A stretch of DNA of 64,000 nt from Colletes latitarsis. Lineage: Eukaryota; Arthropoda; Insecta; Hymenoptera; Colletidae. Positions 1 to 8,370 of the stretch are shown here, piece by piece. The stretch covers positions 4,865,672 through 4,929,671 of the forward strand of contig NC_135134.1 in NCBI RefSeq assembly GCF_051014445.1, given 5' to 3'. The notes beneath the pieces were generated by a model that was given only the letters and a program-made list of their open reading frames with translations, was not told where the DNA came from and ran no database searches. Numbering within the stretch: position 1 is the first letter of the stretch; every line of letters starts with the position of its first letter. Made by a program: the position numbers and the translations under genes.

Positions 1-289
1 TAACAGGTATGTGTAGAACGCGAAAATATGTGTCTGATGAGGGCAAATCCCCACCCTAAGCTAGACATAAGATGCGTTATCCTCTAAAATATTGATCGAA
101 ACCAGGTTTAATGGACTGTTTCAGTGTGGTACCACATTACTACGTGATCCAAACCAGAAAAATCGCAGGATCTGATTAACAAGTATGTGGAGAATGCGTA
201 AGTATGTGTCTGATGTGGGCAACTCCCAGGCCCAAACTAGACATAACATGCGTTATCCTCTAAAATATTGATCGAAACCAGGTTTAATG

Positions 290-1126
290 GACTGTTTCAG
301 TGTGGTACCACATTGCTACGTGATCCAAACCAGAAAAAACCCAGGATCCGTTCAACAAGTATGTGATGACTGCGAAAGTATGTGTCTAATGTGGGAAAAT
401 CCCAGCCCTAACCTAGACCTAACATGCGTTACACTCAAAGATATTGATCGAAACCTGGTTTAATGGACTGTTTCAGAATGGTACCACATTACTACGTGAT
501 CCAAACCAGAAAAACCCAGGATCTGTACAACTAGTATGTGAAGAATGCGAAAGTATGGGCCTGACGAGGGCAAAGCCCAGACCTATCCCAGACATAACTT
601 GCGTTATCATCTAAAATATTGACCGAAACCTGCTTTAATCGACTGTTTCAGTGTGGTACCTCATTACAACGTGATCCAAACCAGAAAAAGCCCAGAATCT
701 GGCCATCAACTATGAGAAATATGCGAAAGTACGAGCCTGATGAGAGCAAATCCCAGACCTAACCTAGACATAACATGCGTTATCCTCTAAAATATTGATC
801 CAAACCAGGTTTTATGGACTGTTTCAGTGTGGTACCACATTAGTACATGATCCAAACCAGAATGAGCCAGGGATCTGTTCAACAAGTATGTGAAAAACGC
901 GAAAGTATGACCCTGATGAACGCAAATCCCAGGCCTAACCTAGTCCTAACGTGCGTCATCCTCTAAAATATTGATCAAAACTAGGTTTAGTGGACTGTTT
1001 CAGTGTGGTACCACATTACTACGTGATCCAAACCAGAAAAACCCAGAATCTGTTCAACAAGTATGTGAAAAACGCGAAACTATGAGCCTGAAGAGGGCAA
1101 ATCCCAGACCTATCCCAGACATAACA
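290..1126 (+). repeat. Left copy of an edge-variant satellite block
   Basis: About five monomers carrying rare variants: CATTGCTACG (311), GTGATGACTGCG (362), CATTACAACG (near 662) and CAGAATGAGCCAGGG (858). The same variants in the same order recur at 41046-42060. The offset is 40756 at the left of the block and 40933 at the right, so the right copy has one extra monomer. These variants are absent from the shuffled interior. Confidence 0.75.
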
Positions 1127-3082
1127 TGCGTTATCCTCTAAAATATTGATCAAAACTAGGTTTAGTGGACTGTTTCAGTGTGGTACCACATTACTACGTG
1201 ATCCAAACCAGAAAAACCCAGAATCTGTTCAACAAGTATGTGAAAAACGCGAAACTATGAGCCTGAAGAGGGCAAATCCCAGACCTATCCCAGACATAAC
1301 ATGCGTTATCCTCTAAAATATTGATCAAAACCAGGTTTAATGGACTGTTTCAGTGTGGTACCACATTACTACGTGATCCAAACCAGAAAAAACCCAGATT
1401 CTGTTCAACAAGTATGTGAAAAGCGCGAAACTATGAGCCTGAAGAGGGCAAATCCCGGACTTATCCCAGACCTAACTTGCGTTATCCTCTAAAATATTGA
1501 TCGAAACCAGGTTTAATTTACTGTATCAGTGTGGTACCACATTACTACGTGATCCAATCCAGAAAAAGCCCAGGATCGAGCCATGGAGTTTGAGAAATAT
1601 GCGAAATTGTGAGCCTGATTAGGGCAAATACTAGACCTAACCCAGACCTAACATGCGTTATCCTCAAAAATATTGATCGAAACCAGGTTTAGTTGAATGT
1701 TTCAGTGTGTTACCGCCTTACTACGTGATCCAAAGCAGAAAAAACCCAGGATCCGTTCAGCAAGTATGTGGAGAATGCGAAAGTATGTGTCTGATGAGGG
1801 AAAATCCCAGGCCTAACAAAGACCTAACATGCGTTATCCTCAAAAATATTGATCGAACCCAGGTTTAATCGACTGTTGCAGTGTGGTACCACATTACTAC
1901 CTGATCCAAACCAGAAAAATACCCAGGATCTGATTAACAGGTATGTGTAGAACGCGAAAATATGTGTCTGATGAGGGCAAATCCCCGGCCTAAACCAGAC
2001 ATAACATGCGTTATCCTCTAAAATATTGATCGAAACCAGGTTTAATGGACTGTTTCAGTGTGGTACCACATTACTACGTGATCCAATCCAGAAAAAGCCC
2101 AGGATCGAGCCATGGAGTTTCAGAAATATGCGAAATTGTGAGCCTGATTAGGGCAAATCCTAGATCTAACCCAGACCTAACATGCGTTATCCTCAAAAAT
2201 ATTGATCGAAACCAGGTTTAATTGAATGTTTCAGTGTGGTACCGCCTTACTACGTGATCCAAAGCAGAAAAAACCCAGGAACCATTCAGCAAGTATGTGG
2301 AGAATGCGAAAGTATGTGTCTGATGAGGGAAAATCCCAGGCCTAACAAAGACCTAATATGCGCTATCCTCAAAAATATTGATCGAACCCAGGTTTAATCG
2401 ACTGTTTCAGTGTGGTACCACATTACTACCTGATCCAAACCAGAAAAATACCCAGGATCTGATTAACAGGTATGTGTAGAACGCGAAAATATGTGTCTGA
2501 TGAGGGCAAATCCCCGGCCTAAACTAGACATAACATGCGATATCCTCTAAAATATTGATCGAAACCAGGTTTAATGGACTGTTTCAGTGTGGTACCACAT
2601 TACTACGTGATCCAAACCAGAAAAAACCCAGGATCTGTTCAACAAGTATGTGGAGAATGCGAAAGCATGTGTCTGATGATGGCAAATCCCAGGCCTAACC
2701 TAACCATAACATGCGTTATCCTCTAAAATATTGATCGAAACCAGGTTTAATTGAATGTTTCAGTGTGATACCACATTACTACCTGATCCAATCCAGAAAA
2801 AGCCCAGGATCTAGCCATTAAGTATGAGAAATATGCGATAGTATGAGCCCGCTGAGGGGAAATCCTAGACCTAACCCAGGCCTAACATGCGCTATCCTCT
2901 AATATATTTATCAAGACAAGATTTAATTCAATGTTTCAGTGTGGTACCACATTACTACGTGATCAAACCAGAGAAAACCCAGAATCTGTTCAACAAGTAT
3001 GTGGAGAATGCGAAAGTATGTGTCTGATGAGGGCAAATCCCAGGCCTAACCTAGACATAACATGCGTTATCCTCTAGAATAT

Positions 3083-4958
3083 TGATCGAAACCAGGTTTA
3101 ATTGAATGTTTCAGTGTGATACCACATTACTACCTGATCCAATCCAGAAAAAGCCCGGGATCTAGCCATCAAGTATGAGAAATATGCGATAGTATGAGCC
3201 CGCTGAGGGCAAATCCTAGACCTAACCCAGACCTAATATGCGTTATCCTCTAAAATATTTATCAAGACCAGATTTAATTGAATGTTTCAGTGTGGTACCA
3301 CATTACTACGTGATCCAAACCAGAAAAAACCCAGGATCTGTTCAACAAGTATGTGAAAAATGCGAAAGTATGACCTTGATGAGGGCAATTCCCAGACCTA
3401 ACCATGACCTAACATGCGTTATTCTCTAAAATAATGATCGAAACCAGGCTTAATTTACTGTTTCAGTGTGGTACCACATTACTACGTGATCCAATCCAGA
3501 AAAAGCCGAGGATCTAGCCATGAAGTATGAGAAATATGCGAAATTAGGAGCCTGATTAGGGCAAATCCTAGACCTAACCCAGACCTAACATGCGTAATCC
3601 TGTAAAATATTTATCAAGACCAGGTTTAATCGACTGTTTCAGTGTGGTACCACATTACTACGTGATCCAAACCGGGAAAAAACCCAGGATCTGTACAACT
3701 AGTATGTGAAGGATGCGAAAGTATGAGCCTGACGAGGGCAAATCCCAGACCTATCCCAGACATAACTTGCGTTATCATCTAAAATACTGACAGAAACCAG
3801 TTTTAATCGACTGATTCAGTGTGATACCACATTAGTACGTGATCCAAACCAGAAAAAGCCCAGAATCTGGTCATGAACTATGAGAAATATGCGAAAGTAC
3901 GAGCCTGATGAGAGCAAATCCCAGAACTAACCAAGACTTAACATGCGTTATCCCCTAAAATATTGATCGAAACCAGGTTTAATTGAATGTTTCAGTGTGG
4001 TACCGCCTTACTACGTGATCCAAAGCAGAAAAAACCCAGGATCCGTTCAGCAAGTATGTGGAGAATGCGAAAGTATGTGTCTGATGAGGGAAAATCCCAG
4101 GCCTAACAAAGACCTAACATGCGTTATCCTCTAAAATATTGATCGAACCCAGGTTTAATCGACTGTTTCAGTGTGGTACCACATTAGTATCTGATCCAAA
4201 CCAGAAAAATACCCAGGATCTGATTAACAGGTATGTGTAGAACGCGAAAATATGTGTCTGATGAGGGCAAATCCCCGGACTAAACTAGACATAACATGCG
4301 TTATCCTCTAAAATATTGATCGAAACCAGGTTTAATGGACTGTTTCAGTGTGGTACCACATTACTACCTGATCCAATCCAGAAAAATACCCAGGATCTGA
4401 TTAACAGGTATGTGTAGAACGCGAAAATATGTGTCTGATGAGGGCAAATCCCCACCCTAAACTAGACATAAGATGCGTTATCCTCTAAAATATTGATCGA
4501 AACCAGGTTTAATGGACTGTTTCAGTGTGGTACCACATTACTACGTGATCCAAACCAGAAAAATCGCAGGATCTGATTAACAAGTATGTGGAGAATGCGT
4601 AAGTATGTGTCTGATGTGGGCAACTCCCAGGCCCAAACTAGACATAACATGCGTTATCCTCTAAAATATTGATCGAAACCAGGTTTAATGGACTGTTTCA
4701 GTGTGGTACCACATTACTACGTGATCCAAACCAGAATAAACCCAGGATCTGGTCAACAAGTATGTGGAGAATGCGAAAGTATGAGCCTGACGAGGGCAAA
4801 TCCCAGACCTATCCCAGACATAACATGCGTTATCCTCTAAAATATTGATCGAAACCAGGTTTAATGGACTGTTTCAGTGTGGTACCACATTACTACGTGA
4901 TCCAAACCAGAAAAAACCCAGGATCTGTTCAACAAGTATGTGGAGAATGCGAAAGTAT
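3083..4958 (+). repeat. About 1.88-kb multi-monomer block, copy 1
   Basis: About 10.7 monomers collinear with 20431-22306 at a constant offset of 17348, checked at 3238/20586 and 4735/22083. Parts of the same succession also occur at 15685-16380 and 17446-18556. Collinearity ends where this copy has GTATGAGCCTGACG and the other has GTATGTGTCTGATG. Confidence 0.7.
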
Positions 4959-5255
4959 GAGCCTGACGAGGGCAAATCCCAGACCTATCCCAGACATAAC
5001 ATGCGTTATCCCCTAAAATATTGATCGAAACCAGGTTTAATGGACTGTTTCAGTGTGGTACCACATTACTACGTGATCTAAACCAGAAAAAACCCAGGAT
5101 CTGTTCAACAAGTATGTGAAGAATGCGAAAGTATGTGTCTGATGAGGGAAAATGCCAGGCCTAACCTAGACCTAACATGCGTTACCCTCAAAAATATTGA
5201 TCGAAACCAGGTTTAATGGACTGTTTCAGTGTGGTACCACATTACTACGTGATCC
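3950..5255 (+). repeat. Block duplicated at 10.7-11.9 kb, with one extra monomer
   Basis: The segment 3950-4590 matches 10745-11385 (offset 6795), and 4775-5255 matches 11394-11876 (offset 6619). The two offsets differ by exactly 176, so one monomer, roughly 4600-4775, is missing from the right copy. The exchange falls in the 21-nt word shared by neighbouring monomers that begins AACAAGTATGTGG. This is a visible product of unequal exchange or deletion. Confidence 0.75.
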
Positions 5256-5918
5256 AAACCAGAAACAACCCAGGATCTGTTCAACAAGTATGTGGAGAAT
5301 GCGAAAGTATGTGTCTGATGATGGCAAATCCCAGGCCTATCCCAGACATAACATGCGTTGTCCTCTAAAATATTGACCGAAACCAGGTTTAATGGACTGT
5401 TTCAGTGTGGTACCACATTACTACGTCATTCAAACCAGAAAACGCCCAGAAACTGGCCATCAACTATGAGAAATATGCGAAAGACCGAGCCTGATCAGAG
5501 CAAATCCCAGAACTAACCAAGACCTAACATGCGTTATCTTCTAAAATATTGATCGAAACCAGGTTTAATGGACTGTTTCAGTGTTGTACCACATTACTAC
5601 GTGATCCAAACCGGGAAAACCCAGGATCTGTTCAACAAGTATGTGAAAAACGCGAAACTATGAGCCTGATGAGGGCAAATCCCAGACCTATCCCAGACAT
5701 AACATGCGTTATCCTCTAAAATATTGATCGAAACCAGGTTTAATGGACTGTTTCAGTGTGGTACCACATTACTACGTGGTCCAATCCAGAAAAAGCCCAG
5801 GATCTAGCCATGAAGTATGAGAAATATGCGAAATTAGGAGCCTGATTAGGGCAAATCCTAGACCTAACCCAGACCTAACATGCGTTATCCTCTAAAATAT
5901 TGATCGAAACCAGGTTTA

Positions 5919-7508
5919 ATGGACAGTTTCAGTGTGGTACCACATTACTACGTGATCCAAACCAGAAAAAACCCAGGATCTGTTCACCAAGTATGTGGAG
6001 AATGCGAAAGTATGTGTCTGATCCGGGGAGGGGTGGCATTGGCAATATCCTTGGATATTGCCAATGCCTTTAACACCCTCCCCGGGGAAGAGATAAGGAG
6101 GGGACTCGAATATCATCGGGTCCCCCCTTGTCTCAGGGCGGTCGTCGGGGATTATCTCCGCGGCAGGTGGATCGAGTATCCGGGCTGGGATGGTGATATG
6201 CGGAGGGAGGTGTACTGCGGTGTTCCGCAGGGGTCGGTCCTCGGGCCACTCCTGTGGAACATCGCGTACGACTCGGTGTTGCGGGCCGGCCTCCCCGACG
6301 GCGTCAGCACGGTGTGTTATGCGGATGACACACTGGTGCTGGCCGTCGGGGCGCACTGGGGGAGGGCCATGCGTCGCGCGGAGGAGGGGTCGCAACGCGT
6401 CGTCGACCGGATCAGGGGGATGGGGATGACGGTGGCGGTCCATAAGACCGAGGTGATTGCGTTTCATTCACCTCGGCAGGATCCGCCACCCCCTCTGATC
6501 CGGGTGGGTGGGGCTGACATCGAGGTGAAGCCCCAGATCAGGTATCTAGGGCTGATCCTCGATAGCCACTGGCGTTTCGAGGAGCATTTCCGCTGCCTGG
6601 TCCCCCGGTTGGAAAGGATGGTTGCGGCTCTGGGCCGGATCCTGCCCAACCTGGGGGGCCCGGCGGGCCGAGTTCGTCGCCTCTATGTGGCAATGGTCCA
6701 GTCGGTGGCCCTATACGGGGCCCCCGTCTGGGTCGACGACCTGGCTGCCTCCCGGCGCAGCATGACTATGCTGCGTCGGGTGCAGAGGCGCATGGCGCTC
6801 AGGGTCGTCCGCGGGTATCGGACCGTGTCACATGAGGCGGCGACGGTTCTAGCGGGGATGCCGCCCATGGACCTGCTCGCGCGGTCGCACGCGGTGATGT
6901 ACCGGCACCGCGTCGACCGTCGCGCGGGGGTGGGGGCGGTCCCGGGCGGGCAGGAACCTGCTTGGGGCGATTTGAAGCGCCAGGCCCGGCAGTCCGTGTT
7001 GCTCGCGTGGCAGGAGCGGCTGGCTCTGCCAACCGCGGGGCACCGGACTGTCGGGGCGGTTCGGCCACTCCTGAAGGAGTGGCTGGACAGAGGCCATGGC
7101 AGCCTCACCTACCGGATGGCACAGGTATTTTCCGGGCATGGCAGCTTCGGAAGATACCTGTGCCGGATAGGGAAGGAGCCGACGGCGCGTTGCTGCCACT
7201 GCGACGCTGAGCAGGACACGGCAGATCATACCCTGGAGGTATGCCCCGCGTGGGAGGGGGAGCGCCGTGTCCTGGTCGGCGTCGTCGGGCGGGATGTCTC
7301 GCTGCCGGGCGTGGTGCGCGCCATGCTCGGCAGCGAGGAGAAGTGGAGGGCCGTGGCCTCCTTCTGCGAGAACGTAATGTTGCAGAAGGAGGCCGCGGGG
7401 AGGGAGCGCGAGCTTCAGCGGCGCGCTGAAGCTCGCGCTCGTGCGGTGGCCCGAGGTCGTCGCCCGGTCGCGAGGCGTCGCGGGCGGCCGCCTCGGCGTG
7501 GCGGATGA
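5919..7508 (+). CDS. Chimeric ORF: satellite leader fused to 5'-truncated R1-like LINE ORF2 (RT core and CCHC)
   Basis: 529 codons from ATG at 5919 to TGA at 7506-7508. Residues 1-34 come from satellite; codon 35 spans the junction; the rest is LINE ORF2. RT motif A is LDIANAFN (D46), motif B is GVPQGSVLGP (101-110), and the catalytic box is Y134-A-D-D137. VHKTEVIAF (174-182) and IRYLGLILD (207-215) fit motif D and the primer-grip region. A C-terminal zinc knuckle has spacing C425-x2-C428-x8-H437-x4-C442, then PAW. This combination is characteristic of the R1 clade of APE-type LINEs. The apurinic-like endonuclease domain and RT motifs 0, 1 and 2 are missing, so it cannot be a complete functional ORF2. 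There is no internal stop or frameshift from motif A onward, which suggests a recent copy. The start codon is satellite sequence; its use, and expression at all, are unproven. Treat it as a truncated transposon gene. Confidence 0.85.
   Translation: MDSFSVVPHYYVIQTRKNPGSVHQVCGECESMCLIRGGVALAISLDIANAFNTLPGEEIRRGLEYHRVPPCLRAVVGDYLRGRWIEYPGWDGDMRREVYCGVPQGSVLGPLLWNIAYDSVLRAGLPDGVSTVCYADDTLVLAVGAHWGRAMRRAEEGSQRVVDRIRGMGMTVAVHKTEVIAFHSPRQDPPPPLIRVGGADIEVKPQIRYLGLILDSHWRFEEHFRCLVPRLERMVAALGRILPNLGGPAGRVRRLYVAMVQSVALYGAPVWVDDLAASRRSMTMLRRVQRRMALRVVRGYRTVSHEAATVLAGMPPMDLLARSHAVMYRHRVDRRAGVGAVPGGQEPAWGDLKRQARQSVLLAWQERLALPTAGHRTVGAVRPLLKEWLDRGHGSLTYRMAQVFSGHGSFGRYLCRIGKEPTARCCHCDAEQDTADHTLEVCPAWEGERRVLVGVVGRDVSLPGVVRAMLGSEEKWRAVASFCENVMLQKEAAGRERELQRRAEARARAVARGRRPVARRRGRPPRRGG
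6007..6022 (+). repeat. Target-site duplication, 5' copy
   Basis: AAAGTATGTGTCTGAT immediately before the element, repeated exactly at 8047-8062 after it. The 13 nt GTATGTGTCTGAT are unambiguous; the leading AAA merges with the poly(A) tail in the 3' copy. The duplicated word is ordinary satellite sequence, and the monomer resumes without loss after the 3' copy. Confidence 0.95.
6023..6085 (+). other. Large hairpin at the 5' truncation point of the LINE
   Basis: The arm GGCATTGGCAATATCC (6035-6050) and its exact complement GGATATTGCCAATGCC (6053-6068) form a 16-bp stem with a 2-nt centre. An outer 10-bp stem pairs CCGGGGAGGG (6023-6032) with CCCTCCCCGG (6076-6085), separated from the inner stem by a 2 x 7 nt internal loop. 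The outer base of the hairpin is the first base of the element. The arm region reads through as coding sequence (...VALAISLDIANAFN...). Confidence 0.9.
7118..7164 (+). other. Inverted repeat within LINE ORF2
   Basis: GGCACAGGTAT (7118-7128) pairs perfectly with ATACCTGTGCC (7154-7164), with 25 nt between the arms. It lies in the coding sequence just upstream of the CCHC knuckle. One of three notable stems in the coding part. Confidence 0.75.
7404..7440 (+). other. Perfect 17-bp stem at the 3' end of LINE ORF2
   Basis: GAGCGCGAGCTTCAGCG (7404-7420) and CGCTGAAGCTCGCGCTC (7424-7440) are exact reverse complements around the 3-nt centre GCG. It encodes part of the Arg/Glu/Ala-rich tail (RERELQRRAEARAR). 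It lies 65 bp upstream of the stop codon and directly precedes the hairpin series of the 3' UTR. Confidence 0.92.
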
Positions 7509-7516
7509 CCTAGGCT

Positions 7517-7547
7517 GGGAGGGGGGTCCTGAGGGGACCCTCCTCCC
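7517..7547 (+). other. 3' UTR hairpin 1
   Basis: GGGAGGGGGGTCC (7517-7529) pairs with GGACCCTCCTCCC (7535-7547): 13 positions with one G-U type pair and a 5-nt loop. It begins 9 nt after the stop codon. Confidence 0.85.
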
Positions 7548-7562
7548 GCCAGGCGGCGCCGG

Positions 7563-7607
7563 GTCGGACCGGTTGGGGGTAGGAGTGCCTCCCCCTACCG
7601 GTCCGAC
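7563..7607 (+). other. 3' UTR hairpin 2
   Basis: GTCGGACCGGT (7563-7573) pairs exactly with ACCGGTCCGAC (7597-7607). After a T-T mismatch, GGGGG pairs with CCCCC, then AGG with CCT past one bulged T, closing on the tetraloop AGTG (7584-7587). With 19 pairs, it is the longest stem of the UTR. Confidence 0.93.
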
Positions 7608-7620
7608 GCAAGGGGAGGCA

Positions 7621-7664
7621 CCCTCGGCGGTCTGGTGTGGCCATGAACGCCCGGCCGCCGAGGG
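7621..7664 (+). other. 3' UTR hairpin 3
   Basis: CCCTCGGCGG (7621-7630) pairs exactly with CCGCCGAGGG (7655-7664), with a 24-nt loop. Confidence 0.85.
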
Positions 7665-7681
7665 GTGGAAACGGGGTCGCG

Positions 7682-7711
7682 GGCGGTTGCGAGTTGGGGC
7701 TCGCAGCCGCC
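7682..7711 (+). other. 3' UTR hairpin 4
   Basis: GGCGGTTGCGAG (7682-7693) pairs with CTCGCAGCCGCC (7700-7711): 12 pairs including one G-U type pair, with a 6-nt loop. Confidence 0.9.
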
Positions 7712-7733
7712 ACTAAACGCGGCCCCGGGACGG

Positions 7734-7770
7734 ATAGCGGCGGGATGGAGTGGCCCCGTCCCGCCGCTAT
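7734..7770 (+). other. 3' UTR hairpin 5
   Basis: ATAGCGGCGGGA (7734-7745) pairs exactly with TCCCGCCGCTAT (7759-7770), with a 13-nt loop. Confidence 0.92.
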
Positions 7771-7787
7771 GAGGCAGTGTGTCTACT

Positions 7788-7808
7788 GGGGGGACCGATT
7801 GTCCCCCC
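7788..7808 (+). other. 3' UTR hairpin 6
   Basis: GGGGGGAC (7788-7795) pairs exactly with GTCCCCCC (7801-7808), with a 5-nt loop. Confidence 0.85.
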
Positions 7809-7817
7809 GGGGGATGG

Positions 7818-7829
7818 GCGCGAAAGCGC
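7818..7829 (+). other. 3' UTR hairpin 7 with GAAA tetraloop
   Basis: GCGC (7818-7821) and GCGC (7826-7829) close a GAAA loop (7822-7825). This is the GNRA class of stable RNA tetraloop, known to make tertiary contacts or bind protein. The stem is short, so it is supported mainly by the loop type and by its place in the hairpin series. Confidence 0.65.
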
Positions 7830-7836
7830 GGGCACG

Positions 7837-7882
7837 GGGAGGATACCGGACGAATGCTTCGAGCGATTCCCGGTATCCTCCC
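7837..7882 (+). other. 3' UTR hairpin 8
   Basis: GGGAGGATACCGG (7837-7849) pairs exactly with CCGGTATCCTCCC (7870-7882), with a 20-nt loop. Confidence 0.92.
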
Positions 7883-7915
7883 AAAGCGTGCCGAAGGGTC
7901 ACCGTGGGGTTTTTA

Positions 7916-7962
7916 GTGGGTAGGTCCCGCGCCTGTCGTTGTACTGGCGCGGGGAATCCCAC
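7916..7962 (+). other. 3' UTR hairpin 9
   Basis: CCCGCGCC (7926-7933) pairs with GGCGCGGG (7946-7953). An outer GTGGG (7916-7920) pairs with CCCAC (7958-7962) across a small internal loop. Confidence 0.85.
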
Positions 7963-7966
7963 ACAC

Positions 7967-7998
7967 CCCTCCCACCTCTCCCCAAGGAGGTGGGAGGG
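7967..7998 (+). other. 3' UTR hairpin 10
   Basis: CCCTCCCACCTC (7967-7978) pairs exactly with GAGGTGGGAGGG (7987-7998), with an 8-nt loop. It ends 25 nt before the poly(A) tail, where LINE reverse transcriptases commonly engage their template. Confidence 0.92.
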
Positions 7999-8023
7999 AG
8001 TCTTTCGAAGATTTCCCCACGAC

Positions 8024-8049
8024 AAAAAAAAAAAAAAAAAAAAAAAAAA
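8024..8049 (+). other. LINE poly(A) tail
   Basis: 26 uninterrupted A residues following CCCCACGAC. The last three may belong to the target-site duplication. The purity of the run is consistent with a young insertion. No clear AATAAA-type signal lies just upstream. Confidence 0.95.
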
Positions 8050-8062
8050 GTATGTGTCTGAT
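8047..8062 (+). repeat. Target-site duplication, 3' copy
   Basis: AAAGTATGTGTCTGAT, identical to 6007-6022. The satellite continues as GAGGGAAAATCCC, so the insertion caused no loss of target sequence. Confidence 0.95.
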
Positions 8063-8370
8063 GAGGGAAAATCCCAGGCCTAACCTAGACCAAACATGCG
8101 TTACCTTCAAAAATATTGATCGAAACCTGGTTTAATGGACTGTTTCAGTGTGGTACCACGTTACTACGTGATCCAAATCAGAAAAAACCCAGGATCTGAT
8201 TAACAAGTATGTGGAGAATGCGTAAGTATGTGTCTGATGTGGGCAACTCCCAGGCCCAACCTAGACATAACATGCGTTATCCTCTAAAATATTGATCGAA
8301 ACCAGGTTTAATAGACTGTTTCAGTGTGGTACCACATTACTACGTGATCCAAACCAGAATAAACCCAGGA

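Larger units (their letters stand above)
1..6022 (+). repeat. 176-bp satellite array, forward orientation, left segment
   Basis: Continuous head-to-tail monomers of about 176 bp; the window opens mid-monomer. Each monomer contains AACATGCGTTATCCTCTAAA, then AATATTGATCGAAACCAGG, then TGTTTCAGTGTGGTACCACA, followed by a more variable stretch that ends in one or two CCTAAC/CCTATC words. Subfamilies are separable by the variable stretch, for example 'gatctgattaacaggtatg', 'gatctagccatgaagtatg' and 'gatctgttcaacaagtatg'. Two near-identical consecutive pairs at 961-1310 show local monomer duplication. Nothing else is visible in this stretch: no RNA gene and no other transposon fragment. Confidence 0.97.
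7509..8023 (+). other. LINE 3' UTR made of ten consecutive hairpins
   Basis: From the stop codon to the poly(A) tail, the sequence is a non-overlapping series of inverted repeats at 7517-7547, 7563-7607, 7621-7664, 7682-7711, 7734-7770, 7788-7808, 7818-7829, 7837-7882, 7916-7962 and 7967-7998. Together they cover about two-thirds of the UTR. In LINEs the 3' UTR RNA is often what the reverse transcriptase recognises to begin target-primed synthesis, so an RT-binding or stability role is plausible. That role is inferred. No convincing open frame lies here. Confidence 0.88.
6023..8049 (+). mobile_element. 5'-truncated R1-clade-like non-LTR retrotransposon (LINE)
   Basis: About 2.03 kb of markedly GC-rich DNA inside AT-leaning satellite. 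In order it contains the 3' part of ORF2 (RT catalytic core, thumb, CCHC), TGA at 7506-7508, a 515-bp structured 3' UTR and a poly(A) tail. It is flanked by a 13-16 bp target-site duplication, the signature of target-primed reverse transcription. Truncation lies just upstream of RT motif A, removing ORF1, the endonuclease and the RT fingers. The intact remaining frame, perfect target-site duplication and pure A tail indicate a young insertion. R1-clade relatives often have preferred targets (28S rDNA, telomeric repeats, microsatellites). Whether this family prefers this satellite cannot be judged from one copy. Clade assignment rests on motif recognition only. Confidence 0.93.

Noticed and set aside
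3238..3429. Recurrent 63-codon ORFs (MRYPLKYLSRP...), dozens of copies on the orientation-matched strand
   Set aside because: 192 nt is one monomer plus 16 nt. The frame is open only where the TGATCG variant is replaced by TTATCA, and it closes at the same TAA of the next monomer. Changes between copies follow the satellite subfamilies and include many non-synonymous ones. There is no promoter context.
6007..6022. Extra non-templated bases at the LINE 5' junction
   Set aside because: The target-site duplication directly meets CCGGGGAGGG, which is part of the hairpin and in frame with RT. No untemplated filler is needed.
5916..7229. Antisense and shifted ORFs over the LINE (183, 141, 126 and 82 codons)
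   Set aside because: They are shadows of the RT frame: no recognisable domain, and Pro/Arg-rich composition expected from GC-rich opposite frames.
7637..8083. 148-codon ORF across the 3' UTR, poly(A) and satellite
   Set aside because: It runs through the hairpin series and reads the A tail as poly-lysine; it is an out-of-frame by-product of GC-rich sequence.
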